A model generated the notes under the pieces. The model was not told the DNA's origin. It made no database searches and saw only the letters and a list, made by a program, of their open reading frames with translations. Made by a program: the position numbers and the translations under genes. Shown piece by piece: positions 25,558 through 34,490 of a stretch of DNA of 55,401 bases. Where the stretch lies: assembly GCA_045635565.1 (NCBI GenBank), contig JAZTVX010000065.1, positions 1 to 55,401 on the forward strand, given 5' to 3'. Source of the stretch: RGIG4140 sp045635565. GTDB lineage: Bacteria > Pseudomonadota > Alphaproteobacteria > CAAHEQ01 > UBA3637. Positions within the stretch are counted from its first letter, which is position 1. Every line of letters starts with the position of its first letter.

Positions 25558-26623
25558 CGATTTCAGCCAACCGAGCCATTTGGTCTTCTGTTATTAACGT
25601 TTCAATGAAATCATCTAAACCAACACCATCCATAACTTCCGTCAATTGATATGATGTTTTATTGATACGATGATCCGTTACACGTCCTTGTGGAAAATTA
25701 TAGGTACGAATACGTTCCGAACGATCACCGGAACCAACCTGATTTTTACGATTCTGGGAACGTTCACTATCCAACGCCTGCCGTTGCATATCGTATAATG
25801 CCGTTCTCAAACGCATTAAGGCCTTATCCTTATTTTTAAATTGGGAACGTTCTTCCTGACATTCAACAGCGATACCTGTCGGTTTATGTACAATACGAAT
25901 AGCACTATCCGTTTTATTAACGTGTTGCCCACCTGCACCTGATGCACGGCATGTGGTAATTTCTAAATCAGCTTCATTGATTTGAACGTCAACTTCCTGT
26001 GCTTCAGGCAAAACAGCAACCGTGGCGGCTGATGTATGCACACGTCCACCCGATTCGGTTTCAGGAACACGTTGAACACGATGAGCTCCCGATTCAAACT
26101 TTAAACGAGCAAATACCGACTTACCACTAATTTGGGCGACGGCTTCCTTATATCCTCCTAATCCCGTTTCATTCAAAGATAACACTTCAAACTGCCAATG
26201 TTTCAAAGCGGCATACCGTTCATACATGCGAAACAATTCGGCACCAAACAATGCTGCTTCTTCACCACCTGTTCCGGCCCGTACTTCTAGAATAACATTG
26301 CGATCATCAGCTTCATCTTTAGGCAATAATAAAATTTGTATTTCCCGTTCCATTAACGGCAAACGTTCTTTTAATTCATACAATTCTTCATTTGCCATTT
26401 GACGAAATTCATCGTCTGTTGCATCATCAGCCAGCAATGCTTCAGCATCCTTCATATCAGATAGCATCTTTTTATAGGCCAATCCTTGAGTATGAATTTC
26501 TTCTAACGAACTTAATTCTTTAGATAACTTAACAAACTCATCTCCCGTTGCTCCTTGTGCCAACAAGGCCGTTAATTCATCATAACGGGCAATAATCGGG
26601 TCTAATTTTTGCTCAAAATTCAT
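25550..26623 (-). CDS. prfA: Peptide chain release factor 1
   Basis: Recognises UAA and UAG and triggers release of the peptide. The 357-residue protein carries GAGGQHVNKTDS with the catalytic GGQ, VRAGTGGEEAALF in the central domain, and the RF1-type anticodon-like region. Its length is standard. It lies downstream of rodZ on the same strand and overlaps prmC. Confidence 0.97.
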   Translation of the reverse strand: MNFEQKLDPIIARYDELTALLAQGATGDEFVKLSKELSSLEEIHTQGLAYKKMLSDMKDAEALLADDATDDEFRQMANEELYELKERLPLMEREIQILLLPKDEADDRNVILEVRAGTGGEEAALFGAELFRMYERYAALKHWQFEVLSLNETGLGGYKEAVAQISGKSVFARLKFESGAHRVQRVPETESGGRVHTSAATVAVLPEAQEVDVQINEADLEITTCRASGAGGQHVNKTDSAIRIVHKPTGIAVECQEERSQFKNKDKALMRLRTALYDMQRQALDSERSQNRKNQVGSGDRSERIRTYNFPQGRVTDHRINKTSYQLTEVMDGVGLDDFIETLITEDQMARLAEIDV

Positions 26624-26671
26624 TAAAATACTCCTGTATTCTTTCTTAACACTATTTACAAAAAAGTAATA

Positions 26672-27598
26672 TTACTTGAATGCTTCCGGTTTTAAAATAA
26701 TATTGTTTTTAACGGTCTCTGTTTGAGATAACAAGCCCTTAGATTCACCATCAACATACACTTCCAATCCACGGGCATTACCAGTACGCATAATCAAATT
26801 TCCTTTATCATGAGGGACAAAATATCCGTCCCCTTTGGACATAATTTGATTAAAAACAAGGGTTTTCCCGTCTTTAACATCAAACCAAACACGTTCCTTG
26901 GCAATTAACACAAGACGAGCCCCATCTTGCTGACCATATACATGTCCCGTTAAATCTTTATAAATCGGTTCTTTTTTAATTTCATCAACCACGTCAGACA
27001 ATTGTTCAGAGGACGTATCTGCTGAAGCATCAGATACCGGTTCAATAACATCTTTCGTCGCTTCCAACGGGAGAACAGCATTCAATTCTTCCGTTAATAA
27101 TGTTGTTTCTTTGAGTATGGTATCCACTTCAATAGGGGCTTTTTCAATTGCATGAACCTGTGATACAATCTCCATTGGTTCAGGAGATAATACAGCACCT
27201 GTTTTCTGTTCTGCATATGACCAAACATACCATCCTAAACACAAACAAAACAACAAAATAAGACACGATACAATAATACGTTTTGAAGGTAAAACATTGT
27301 ATTTTTCAGGAATAGGTGTTTGTGTTTCAGAAGAAACAAGTGATTGTGTTTCCTGCTTAATACGTTCAACGAGTGTCGATGGTTCCAATCCCAAATAGGA
27401 AGCATATGCTCTTAAAAAACCAATACCATAAACCAAAGCCGGAAAGACTGTATAATCATTTGTTTCCAGAGCAACAACAAAACTTTCCCGAATACGCAAG
27501 TGATTAGCAACTGTCTTCACATCCAATTTTTTGGATATTCTGGCACGTTGCAACTCATCACCGACCGTGTCAAATAGTGTTTTTTCCATTTGTTCCAT
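26672..27598 (-). CDS. rodZ: RodZ-like cell-shape protein (HTH, membrane helix, periplasmic domain)
   Basis: A 308-residue protein with an N-terminal Cro/C1-type helix-turn-helix (about 12-80: VGDELQRARISKKLDVKTVA), a transmembrane helix at about 108-126, an acidic linker, and a C-terminal domain of the DUF4115 type (about 225-300: ARLVLIAKERVWFDVKDGK). RodZ ties MreB filaments to the membrane and the elongation machinery. AAGGTG precedes the first ATG. It stands apart from the mre operon, between a prepilin peptidase gene and prfA, on one minus-strand unit. Confidence 0.85.
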   Translation of the reverse strand: MEQMEKTLFDTVGDELQRARISKKLDVKTVANHLRIRESFVVALETNDYTVFPALVYGIGFLRAYASYLGLEPSTLVERIKQETQSLVSSETQTPIPEKYNVLPSKRIIVSCLILLFCLCLGWYVWSYAEQKTGAVLSPEPMEIVSQVHAIEKAPIEVDTILKETTLLTEELNAVLPLEATKDVIEPVSDASADTSSEQLSDVVDEIKKEPIYKDLTGHVYGQQDGARLVLIAKERVWFDVKDGKTLVFNQIMSKGDGYFVPHDKGNLIMRTGNARGLEVYVDGESKGLLSQTETVKNNIILKPEAFK

Positions 27599-27646
27599 AT
27601 TTTACACCTTCATTCAAAATTTTTCAAATGTCTTTATACACTATTT

Positions 27647-28357
27647 TTATAACATTGTCCACCACAATTTCGTGTAAATTAAAAAGAAAACAATGATGCC
27701 AGCCGAACCCAATGCCGGTCCGAAGGCATCGGCACGAACTCGTTTCAAAAAAGCACAACATGCAAAAAAAACAAATGACAAAACAAGTACAACACTCAAT
27801 CCCATAATACCAAACCATGCTCCCAATGCTGTCAACATTTTAACATCACCGGCACCAAATTCCCCCTTTTTGAAAAAAAACATGATAAAAACAGAAACGG
27901 TTGACAACAAATATCCGAACCATGCTCCGCATAACCGTTCTCCCATCGTCAAACCGTCAAGCGGTGCAAAATAAGCCGCTGTTACTCCCAATACCAACAA
28001 CGGAATCGTAAAAAAATCAGGCAATAGGTAATATTGTTGATCAACAACCATCAGCAAAGCCGTCATATATATAAAAATATAACCGTAAATATGTATATCC
28101 GGCTGAACAAACGAATAAACACATCCAAACAACCCCATCAAAACAACTCCCCACGCCACAGAACATGCAATCAACTGTTTCCATTTTGATTTCAACAGGT
28201 TAACACGTTTCAGATTTGTTGATTTTGGGAAGTGAGGTTTATGCCACAACATCGCACAAATTAAACCGGGATCAGCCGGTAAAATCTTCCCGAAACGGCT
28301 AGCAATTGCCGGAACAGTTAATCCTAAAATAAATCCGATTATAAGTAAAAAAACCAT
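27647..28357 (-). CDS. Prepilin peptidase (A24 family)
   Basis: A 236-residue membrane aspartic protease that removes prepilin leader peptides. VVDQQYYLLPDFF (Asp106) and GEFGAGDVKM (Asp171 in the GxGD motif) are the two catalytic aspartates in membrane helices. The N-terminal region is short and I see no CxxC pairs, so the zinc-containing methylase segment of PilD seems degenerate or absent. It is the expected processing enzyme for the pilin-headed protein at 1-930. It starts an operon with rodZ, prfA and prmC. Confidence 0.87.
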   Translation of the reverse strand: MVFLLIIGFILGLTVPAIASRFGKILPADPGLICAMLWHKPHFPKSTNLKRVNLLKSKWKQLIACSVAWGVVLMGLFGCVYSFVQPDIHIYGYIFIYMTALLMVVDQQYYLLPDFFTIPLLVLGVTAAYFAPLDGLTMGERLCGAWFGYLLSTVSVFIMFFFKKGEFGAGDVKMLTALGAWFGIMGLSVVLVLSFVFFACCAFLKRVRADAFGPALGSAGIIVFFLIYTKLWWTML

Positions 28358-28488
28358 TGATAAATCCTTTCCTTTATATTTTGTTTCAACCTATCTTATA
28401 TTTAGAAAAAAAGCAATCTTTTTTCCAAAAAGGACGTTATTTTGTCTTGATAAAATATTTTTACTTGCCAAAACAAAGAAATTGATAT

Positions 28489-28505
28489 ACGTTCATGGGG
28501 AACGT
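28489..28505 (+). other. Small hairpin in the leader of the yqeY-dnaG unit
   Basis: ACGTTC (28489-28494) pairs with GAACGT (28500-28505). It is preceded by TG-A-TATACG, a possible extended -10, so it would lie at the 5' end of the transcript, where it may stabilise the RNA. Confidence 0.3.
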
Positions 28506-28528
28506 TTAATAAAAAATGGAGAAAAAAA

Positions 28529-28984
28529 ATGATTCGTGAACAATTAAAAAAAGCCCTTATTGATGCTTTAAAAAACAAAGAAGACAAAAAGACGGCAACT
28601 ATTCGGCTTATTAACGCCGCTATTAAAGATAAAGATATTGAAGCCCGTCCCAAAGGCATAACAGACGGCATTGATGATAACGCCATTTTATCTTTATTAC
28701 AAAGCATGGTCAAGCAACGCAAAGAAAGTATTGAAATGTACAAACAGGGCAATCGCTTAGATTTGGTTGAAGCCGAACAAACTGAAATAGATATCATCAA
28801 TCAATTTTTACCACAACAAATGTCCGAAGAAGAAACAAAAGTCGCTATTTCATCCGTTATCCAAGCCGTTGGAGCGACATCCATTAAAGACATGGGCAAA
28901 GTGATGGCTACCATCAAAGCACAATATGCCGGCAAAATGGATTTCGGCACCGCCTCACAACAAATTAAGGAACTGCTTTCGTAA
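28529..28984 (+). CDS. GatB/YqeY domain protein
   Basis: A 151-residue helical protein. Conserved family parts are MIREQLKKALIDALKNKEDKKTATIR near the start, KQRKESIEMYKQGNR, and FLPQQMSEEE. The domain is shared with the tail of the GatB amidotransferase subunit and may bind tRNA, but stand-alone members have no proven function. It ends directly before dnaG (stop at 28982-28984, dnaG ATG at 28985), the common alphaproteobacterial order. GGAG precedes the ATG. Confidence 0.93.
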   Translation: MIREQLKKALIDALKNKEDKKTATIRLINAAIKDKDIEARPKGITDGIDDNAILSLLQSMVKQRKESIEMYKQGNRLDLVEAEQTEIDIINQFLPQQMSEEETKVAISSVIQAVGATSIKDMGKVMATIKAQYAGKMDFGTASQQIKELLS

Positions 28985-30730
28985 ATGGCTTTTCCTCCTC
29001 GTTTTTTGGATGAATTACGTGAACGTATCACGCTCTCTCAATTGATTGGTAAAAAAGTTAAACTGATGAAGCGAGGGCGTGAGTACACCGGTTTATGCCC
29101 ATTTCATCATGAGAAAACACCATCTTTTACCATTAACGACGATAAAGGATTTTATCATTGTTTTGGGTGTGGGGCACATGGTGATGTTATCCGATATTTA
29201 ACTGATTGTGAAAAAATGCCATTCATGGAAGCCATTGAATATTTGGCTCAATTGGCTGGTATGGAAATACCCAAAACAACAACTGTTTCTCCCGAACGCA
29301 AAGCGGAATATCAAACCGAACTGCAAATCATGGAAGAAGCCTGTTTATTTTTTCAAAAGTCATTATTTTCCGAACGAGGCAAAAAAGCCCGTGACTATTT
29401 AAAAAGTCGTGGTATAACTGCCGATGTGGCAAAATCGTTTCGTCTCGGCTATGCACCGTCAGGTTCGGCATTATTGGCCTATTTCAACGAAAAAAAACTA
29501 TCTGTTTCTAAAGGCATTCAGTTAGGGTTAATCGTTCAGTCGCAGGAACGTAAAACACAACACGATTATTTTTACGACCGCATTATGTTTCCTATTTTAA
29601 ACCGTCGCAGACAGGTCATTGCTTTTGGTGGTCGTTTAATGGAAAAAGGGGAACCTAAATACTTAAATTCACCGGAAACATCTCTATTCCATAAAGGGGA
29701 ACAATTATACGCCCTTCCCCAAGCCATTGAAACAATACGCAAAAAAAATCAAGCCATTTTAGTAGAAGGTTATATGGATGTCATTGCGTTACACAGTGCA
29801 GGCTTCACCAATGCCGTTGCACCGTTAGGAACGGCATTTACCGAAAACCAGATAAAATTACTTTGGCAATCATGTGATGAACCACTTATTTGCTTTGATG
29901 GCGACACTGCCGGACGCAAAGCAACAATCCGAGCCATGAATCGGGCCATTCCCATTCTAGTACCCGGAAAATCAATGCAATTTGTTTTTTTACCGGACAC
30001 ATTTGATCCAGATGATATGATTCGAAAAAAATCTCCACAAGCCTTTCGAGAAGCCATTAACGGAGCAAAATCACTTTCTTACACTTTATGGAATTCGCTC
30101 ATTGACGGCCGTTCATTGGATACACCGGAACGACGGGCAAAATTGGAAAAAGATGCAACAGAACTGATTGAAAAAATCCAACATGAAAAGGTACGTTCAT
30201 ACTACCTCAAAGATTTAAAACAAAAATTATGGCAATTGGAACATCAACGCAAATCCAACAAACAATCATTATCATTCAAAGAAGCACAAATCATTACAAA
30301 ACCCAAAGCCGACATGCTTGAGGGACGTATGTTATTAGCCTATTTAATTTGTTATCCGCATATTGCACAAAATTTTATTGAAGATATTGGGGATTTAAAT
30401 TTGTCAGAAAATGCTTTACAGGAAATGTTTTTAAAAGCAATCAATCTGCTGATTGAAAATCCGGATATTACACCCGAACAGATTCAAACCGATGTATTAG
30501 AAGGCAAACCGGAAACACTTCCTGAAATTGAAATGTTACAAAAATCGAACCGAAATCCTATTGACGTACAAAATGAATTAGAAAAATGGATACAAGCATT
30601 CCGATTTAAGGCTTTACAAAACGAAAAAGAAGCAAAATTACAGGAATTCACCCAAAATCCAACATCTGAATTATGGAATCAGATTGTCAATTTAAAAAAA
30701 GAAATTGAAAAATTGTCAACCTCCGAATAA
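28985..30730 (+). CDS. dnaG: DNA primase
   Basis: Makes RNA primers for replication. The 581-residue protein has the CHC2 zinc domain (C38, H41, C59, C62: CPFHHEKTPSF and CFGCGAHGD), the TOPRIM catalytic core with LVEGYMDVIALH and CFDGDTAGRKA, and a C-terminal helical region that binds the helicase. Its length is normal. It starts one base after the YqeY stop, and rpoD follows, forming the classic macromolecular-synthesis arrangement. Confidence 0.96.
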   Translation: MAFPPRFLDELRERITLSQLIGKKVKLMKRGREYTGLCPFHHEKTPSFTINDDKGFYHCFGCGAHGDVIRYLTDCEKMPFMEAIEYLAQLAGMEIPKTTTVSPERKAEYQTELQIMEEACLFFQKSLFSERGKKARDYLKSRGITADVAKSFRLGYAPSGSALLAYFNEKKLSVSKGIQLGLIVQSQERKTQHDYFYDRIMFPILNRRRQVIAFGGRLMEKGEPKYLNSPETSLFHKGEQLYALPQAIETIRKKNQAILVEGYMDVIALHSAGFTNAVAPLGTAFTENQIKLLWQSCDEPLICFDGDTAGRKATIRAMNRAIPILVPGKSMQFVFLPDTFDPDDMIRKKSPQAFREAINGAKSLSYTLWNSLIDGRSLDTPERRAKLEKDATELIEKIQHEKVRSYYLKDLKQKLWQLEHQRKSNKQSLSFKEAQIITKPKADMLEGRMLLAYLICYPHIAQNFIEDIGDLNLSENALQEMFLKAINLLIENPDITPEQIQTDVLEGKPETLPEIEMLQKSNRNPIDVQNELEKWIQAFRFKALQNEKEAKLQEFTQNPTSELWNQIVNLKKEIEKLSTSE

Positions 30731-30736
30731 AAATGA

Positions 30737-30765
30737 TTGACAATGTTTATAAAAGTGTATATAAT
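30737..30765 (+). promoter_or_regulatory. Perfect consensus sigma-70 promoter of rpoD
   Basis: TTGACA (30737-30742), 17 bases, TATAAT (30760-30765). It lies just after dnaG and gives a leader of about 35 bases before the rpoD ATG at 30807, so rpoD can be transcribed on its own. Confidence 0.9.
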
Positions 30766-30806
30766 AGGGAAAATTTTATTTTCATTTTTCCGTGATTGGT
30801 GTGCAC

Positions 30807-32966
30807 ATGAATTTTTACTCAGAAAACGGTTCTATCTCCGGCAAACACTCTAATGCAACGGCTGATGCCAAATTATCAATGAAAAAACTGATTGAAAAAG
30901 GCAAAGAACGTGGTTTTATATCCATAACGGAACTGCGTAAGAATCTGCCGACTGAATCGCAGAATGAAGAAACGTTTGAATTAATCCTATCATCTTTTAC
31001 GGATATGGGCATCAACGTCGTTGATGCCGGTGATGATTTGGCTGATTTAACGGAAAGTTTATCAAATAAATCAGCGTTAACAACAACAGATAACGACGAT
31101 GAAGTGATTGCCGATGTTGATGTGAACAGTCGTGTCAACGACCCTGTTCGGTTATACTTACGAGAAATGGGTGCTGTCGAATTGCTCTCACGTGAAGGAG
31201 AAGTCGCCATTGCCAAACGTATCAGCGCCGGTTTTGACGTAATGATGAGCGGATTATCCGAAAGTGCTTTAACGATGAAGGCTCTTTCTTTGTGGAATCA
31301 ACGATTACATAATGGAACTATGTTTTTACGTGAGATTATTGATTTGGAAGCAACATTTGAATCAAATCCCAACAAAGATGAGTTAGACAAGGCTGAACAG
31401 ATTCGTCAAACGGCTAGTTTAGAATTAGCTAAATTGGAAAAATCGGTTGGTATAACCAATAAACAACCAATTGAAACGACACAACACCCGATTGATGATG
31501 ATTTCGAAGTTATTGAGGAAGAAACAGAAGAAGAAATTGATGATTCAGATGATATGTCAACAGAGACATTATCCGATGACGATTCGGATATATCGGATGA
31601 TGATTTAACAGAAATCGATGAAGAAGACACAGATGAATCGGGTGAAGATTCAACTGATTCAGACGAAGATGAAGACGATGAATATGCAGATAATTCATTA
31701 TCTATTGGTCAAATGGAAGAATCTTTATTACCTCAAATTTTAGTTTCTTTCCAAGAAATTGAAAATCTTTACAAAGATTTTGTTGTTGCACAGCAAGAAC
31801 GTTTAACTTTTATTTTAGCAAACAAACCTGTTTCAAAATCTATTGAAACAAAATACAATGATTTGAAAAATGATTTAACGCTTAAACTAAAAGATATTCA
31901 CTTAAACCCTAATCGAATTGAAGAATTGATTGAGCAAATCAATGAAGTTAATCAACGCTTAATTGTTTTGGAAGGTCGGTTATTACGTCTGGCAACGGCA
32001 TCTAAAATTGATCGTGAAGACTTTTTAGCATTTTACCAAAACAGTGAAATGGATATGGATTGGATTAAAAAGGCCGAAAAGAAAAACAGCAAAAACTGGA
32101 AAACATTTATTGAACGCAATTTTGATGAAATTCAAGAAATCAGAACAGCTATTCAACATATTGTCGAAGAAGTTAAAATGCCGATTTCCGAATATCGTCG
32201 ATTAGTTACAACAGTTAAAAAAGGGCGACAAGAAACCAACAAAGCCAAACAAGAAATGATTGAAGCCAATTTGCGATTAGTTATTTCTATTTCTAAAAAA
32301 TACACCAATCGTGGTTTGCAATTCTTGGACTTAATTCAAGAAGGAAACATCGGTTTAATGAAAGCCGTTGATAAATTTGAATATCAACGAGGATATAAAT
32401 TTTCAACTTACGCAACTTGGTGGATTCGTCAATCCATCACACGTGCTATCGCTGATCAAGCACGCACCATTCGAATTCCTGTTCATATGATTGAAACAAT
32501 CAACAAAATGCTCAAAACAGGGCGTCAAATGATGCTGGAAACGGGTCATGAGCCAACACCGGAAGAATTAGCCCCACGTATCAATTTATCCGTGGACAAA
32601 ATCAAAAAAGTTATGAAAATTGCTAAAGAACCGATTTCATTAGAAACACCGGTCGGTGATGAAGAAGATTCACACTTGGGCGACTTTATTGAAGACAAAA
32701 ACACAATTCAACCACTTGAGGCAGCCATTCAAACAAATCTGCGTCAATCGTGTACAGCGGTTTTATCAACATTATCACCTCGTGAAGAACGGGTCTTACG
32801 TATGCGTTTCGGAATCGGTATGAATTCCGATCATACGTTAGAAGAAGTCGGCTTGCAATTTGCAGTTACGCGCGAACGGATTCGTCAAATTGAAGCAAAA
32901 GCCTTACGCAAATTGAAGCATCCTACTCGTTCCAGAAAATTACGTAGTTTTCTTGAAGAAGGATAA
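30807..32966 (+). CDS. rpoD: RNA polymerase primary sigma factor (sigma-70)
   Basis: The housekeeping sigma factor, 719 residues. Region 1.2 has DPVRLYLREMGAVELLSREGE; region 2 has GLQFLDLIQEGNIGLMKAVDKFEYQRGYKF and TYATWWIRQSITRA; regions 3-4 follow, ending with RIRQIEAKALRKLKHP. The non-conserved region has a very acidic segment (31492-31692, Asp/Glu/Ser-rich). GTG codons upstream (30792, 30801) keep the frame open, but the ATG at 30807 is chosen because it begins the usual N-terminus; no strong Shine-Dalgarno is visible. A terminator follows. Confidence 0.97.
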   Translation: MNFYSENGSISGKHSNATADAKLSMKKLIEKGKERGFISITELRKNLPTESQNEETFELILSSFTDMGINVVDAGDDLADLTESLSNKSALTTTDNDDEVIADVDVNSRVNDPVRLYLREMGAVELLSREGEVAIAKRISAGFDVMMSGLSESALTMKALSLWNQRLHNGTMFLREIIDLEATFESNPNKDELDKAEQIRQTASLELAKLEKSVGITNKQPIETTQHPIDDDFEVIEEETEEEIDDSDDMSTETLSDDDSDISDDDLTEIDEEDTDESGEDSTDSDEDEDDEYADNSLSIGQMEESLLPQILVSFQEIENLYKDFVVAQQERLTFILANKPVSKSIETKYNDLKNDLTLKLKDIHLNPNRIEELIEQINEVNQRLIVLEGRLLRLATASKIDREDFLAFYQNSEMDMDWIKKAEKKNSKNWKTFIERNFDEIQEIRTAIQHIVEEVKMPISEYRRLVTTVKKGRQETNKAKQEMIEANLRLVISISKKYTNRGLQFLDLIQEGNIGLMKAVDKFEYQRGYKFSTYATWWIRQSITRAIADQARTIRIPVHMIETINKMLKTGRQMMLETGHEPTPEELAPRINLSVDKIKKVMKIAKEPISLETPVGDEEDSHLGDFIEDKNTIQPLEAAIQTNLRQSCTAVLSTLSPREERVLRMRFGIGMNSDHTLEEVGLQFAVTRERIRQIEAKALRKLKHPTRSRKLRSFLEEG

Positions 32967-32980
32967 ACAGAAAAATGGTA

Positions 32981-33012
32981 AAAGGCAATCAAAAATAGAT
33001 TGCCTTTTTTAT
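32981..33012 (+). terminator. Rho-independent terminator of rpoD
   Basis: AAAAGGCAATC (32981-32991) pairs with GATTGCCTTTT (32999-33009), and a T tract follows. Confidence 0.9.
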
Positions 33013-33134
33013 TATCAAATTGCCCTTCCTGAGTAAGCACAGATACATCTCCAATCTCACAATCAAATCAGCAAATTATTGAGACAAACATTACTTGAAA
33101 TATTATACACGACTTACCAATATCACATACATTA

Positions 33135-33713
33135 CTAAGAAAAATCAACTATATCTTTTCGACGGAACAAGTAAACAGGGACACCGATACCCGTTTTAAA
33201 TTGTTGTATTTCTTCTAATTGAGGCAAAGTAAATAATTCCGAAATAACCAAACAATCCGATTTAATTTCATTGGCTAATTTTCGCCCAACTCTGTTTTGG
33301 GCTGTTTTTAAAATATAACAAAAAATCACATCCGCTTCCCGACAAGAATATGTCATAAAGTTTTCGCAATGCCATTGAATGTTTTTTAAATCACGCGATT
33401 TATATCGTGCAAATAAATATGGAATTCTATCCCATTCCAATCCAATAAATCGGTGTTGTGGAAATTCTTTTGCCAATGGAATTAACAATGTTCCCGTACC
33501 ACTTCCCATATCAACAACTGTCATTGATGAATGAGCCTGTTTCAATTTTTCACGTGCACATGATAACATACACTCTTTGGCTTTGCCAACACTGGGAACA
33601 TATGGTGCAAACTGTCCACAACCACACTTACAAAAGGAATATAGTGCATGTACAACAAAAAAAATGCCCGCATAACCGATAAGCAAAATAAATATCAAGA
33701 AAAATAATTTCAT
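33135..33713 (-). CDS. Membrane-anchored class I SAM-dependent methyltransferase
   Basis: A 192-residue protein with an N-terminal hydrophobic helix (KLFFLIFILLIGYAGIFFVV) and a cysteine pair, CKCGCG, after it. The SAM-binding motif VVDMGSGTGTLLIPLA is clear, followed by FIGLEWDRIP as motif II. The length suggests a small-molecule or lipid methylase, but the substrate is unknown. The frame extends to 33767, but the ATG at 33713 has AAAGAGAT upstream and begins the membrane helix, so it is preferred. Confidence 0.82.
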   Translation of the reverse strand: MKLFFLIFILLIGYAGIFFVVHALYSFCKCGCGQFAPYVPSVGKAKECMLSCAREKLKQAHSSMTVVDMGSGTGTLLIPLAKEFPQHRFIGLEWDRIPYLFARYKSRDLKNIQWHCENFMTYSCREADVIFCYILKTAQNRVGRKLANEIKSDCLVISELFTLPQLEEIQQFKTGIGVPVYLFRRKDIVDFS

Positions 33714-33792
33714 TATAATATCTCTTTGATAACAAATTACTATATCATTTTGGTGTTCAAATGTCAACTGATAAAAAAAACAAAAAAATGAC

Positions 33793-33821
33793 TTGAAAAA
33801 TACAACAAAATTCTATATAAT
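33793..33821 (+). promoter_or_regulatory. Promoter of the ankyrin-like gene
   Basis: TTGAAA (33793-33798), 17 bases, TATAAT (33816-33821). Its position shows that translation must start later, at 33847. Confidence 0.75.
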
Positions 33822-33846
33822 TGTTGTTCACTTTAAGAGGACATAC

Positions 33847-34416
33847 ATGAAAAAAGAACATACACAATCAAAAAAACCAACCATTCAATTGATTCAATCT
33901 ATTTTATCTAGTGATTTTGCAGGAGTTCAAAAAGCACTTGAATTAGGTGCATATCAACGCATTCACATCACATCTCGCCCTCAGTTATTACATAAAAGCC
34001 ACAAAGAAACAACATATATAACCATTCAAACAACACCTGTCTTGGCGGCATTGCGAGAATGGAACATCAAAAAAACAAAAGACGCTGCAGATATTTTACG
34101 TTTAATGTTAACATCCAATTACGCACCCAGTAAAAACTTTATCACGGTTACATTTGATACTGTTTATCGTGAAAACGGTGTAGCAAAAAAAGAAAAAACG
34201 GAAGAAAACTACTCTGTTTCTGATTTTATACGCTTCAATCAAAACCTATTACAAAATAAAATGGAATATCCACCTTTTTTAAGAGAGTATTTGACCTCAT
34301 CACATATTATTATGGAAATGTTAATTGAACATATTCGTCGAGCCAGACAACACTTTCATAAAATTATGTCACATCAAAAGAGTACTCCTCAAATCTCACA
34401 TCAACACCTAAAATAA
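33847..34416 (+). CDS. Ankyrin-repeat-like protein
   Basis: A 189-residue protein without a signal peptide. IQSILSSDFAGVQKALELGAY and TPVLAALREWNIKKTKDAADILRLMLTSN resemble ankyrin repeats (helix-turn-helix with TP at the start), though the match is weak and an ANK fold is only likely. The C-terminal half is basic and His-rich. The start at 33847 is fixed by the promoter and by AGAGGA before the ATG. It stands between a methyltransferase and thyX and has no obvious partner. Confidence 0.6.
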   Translation: MKKEHTQSKKPTIQLIQSILSSDFAGVQKALELGAYQRIHITSRPQLLHKSHKETTYITIQTTPVLAALREWNIKKTKDAADILRLMLTSNYAPSKNFITVTFDTVYRENGVAKKEKTEENYSVSDFIRFNQNLLQNKMEYPPFLREYLTSSHIIMEMLIEHIRRARQHFHKIMSHQKSTPQISHQHLK

Positions 34417-34429
34417 TTATCTCGCCCCG

Positions 34430-34457
34430 TTGACAAACTGATATATTTTGATATGAT
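34430..34457 (+). promoter_or_regulatory. Promoter of thyX
   Basis: TTGACA (34430-34435), 16 bases, TATGAT (34452-34457). The ATG is 34 bases further. Confidence 0.65.
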
Positions 34458-34490
34458 AATCCCACAAGAAACCAAAAAAGGGAGAGTCAT

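Noticed and set aside
28402..28800. A 132-codon minus-strand frame
   Set aside because: It is the antisense shadow of the YqeY gene and has no start signals.
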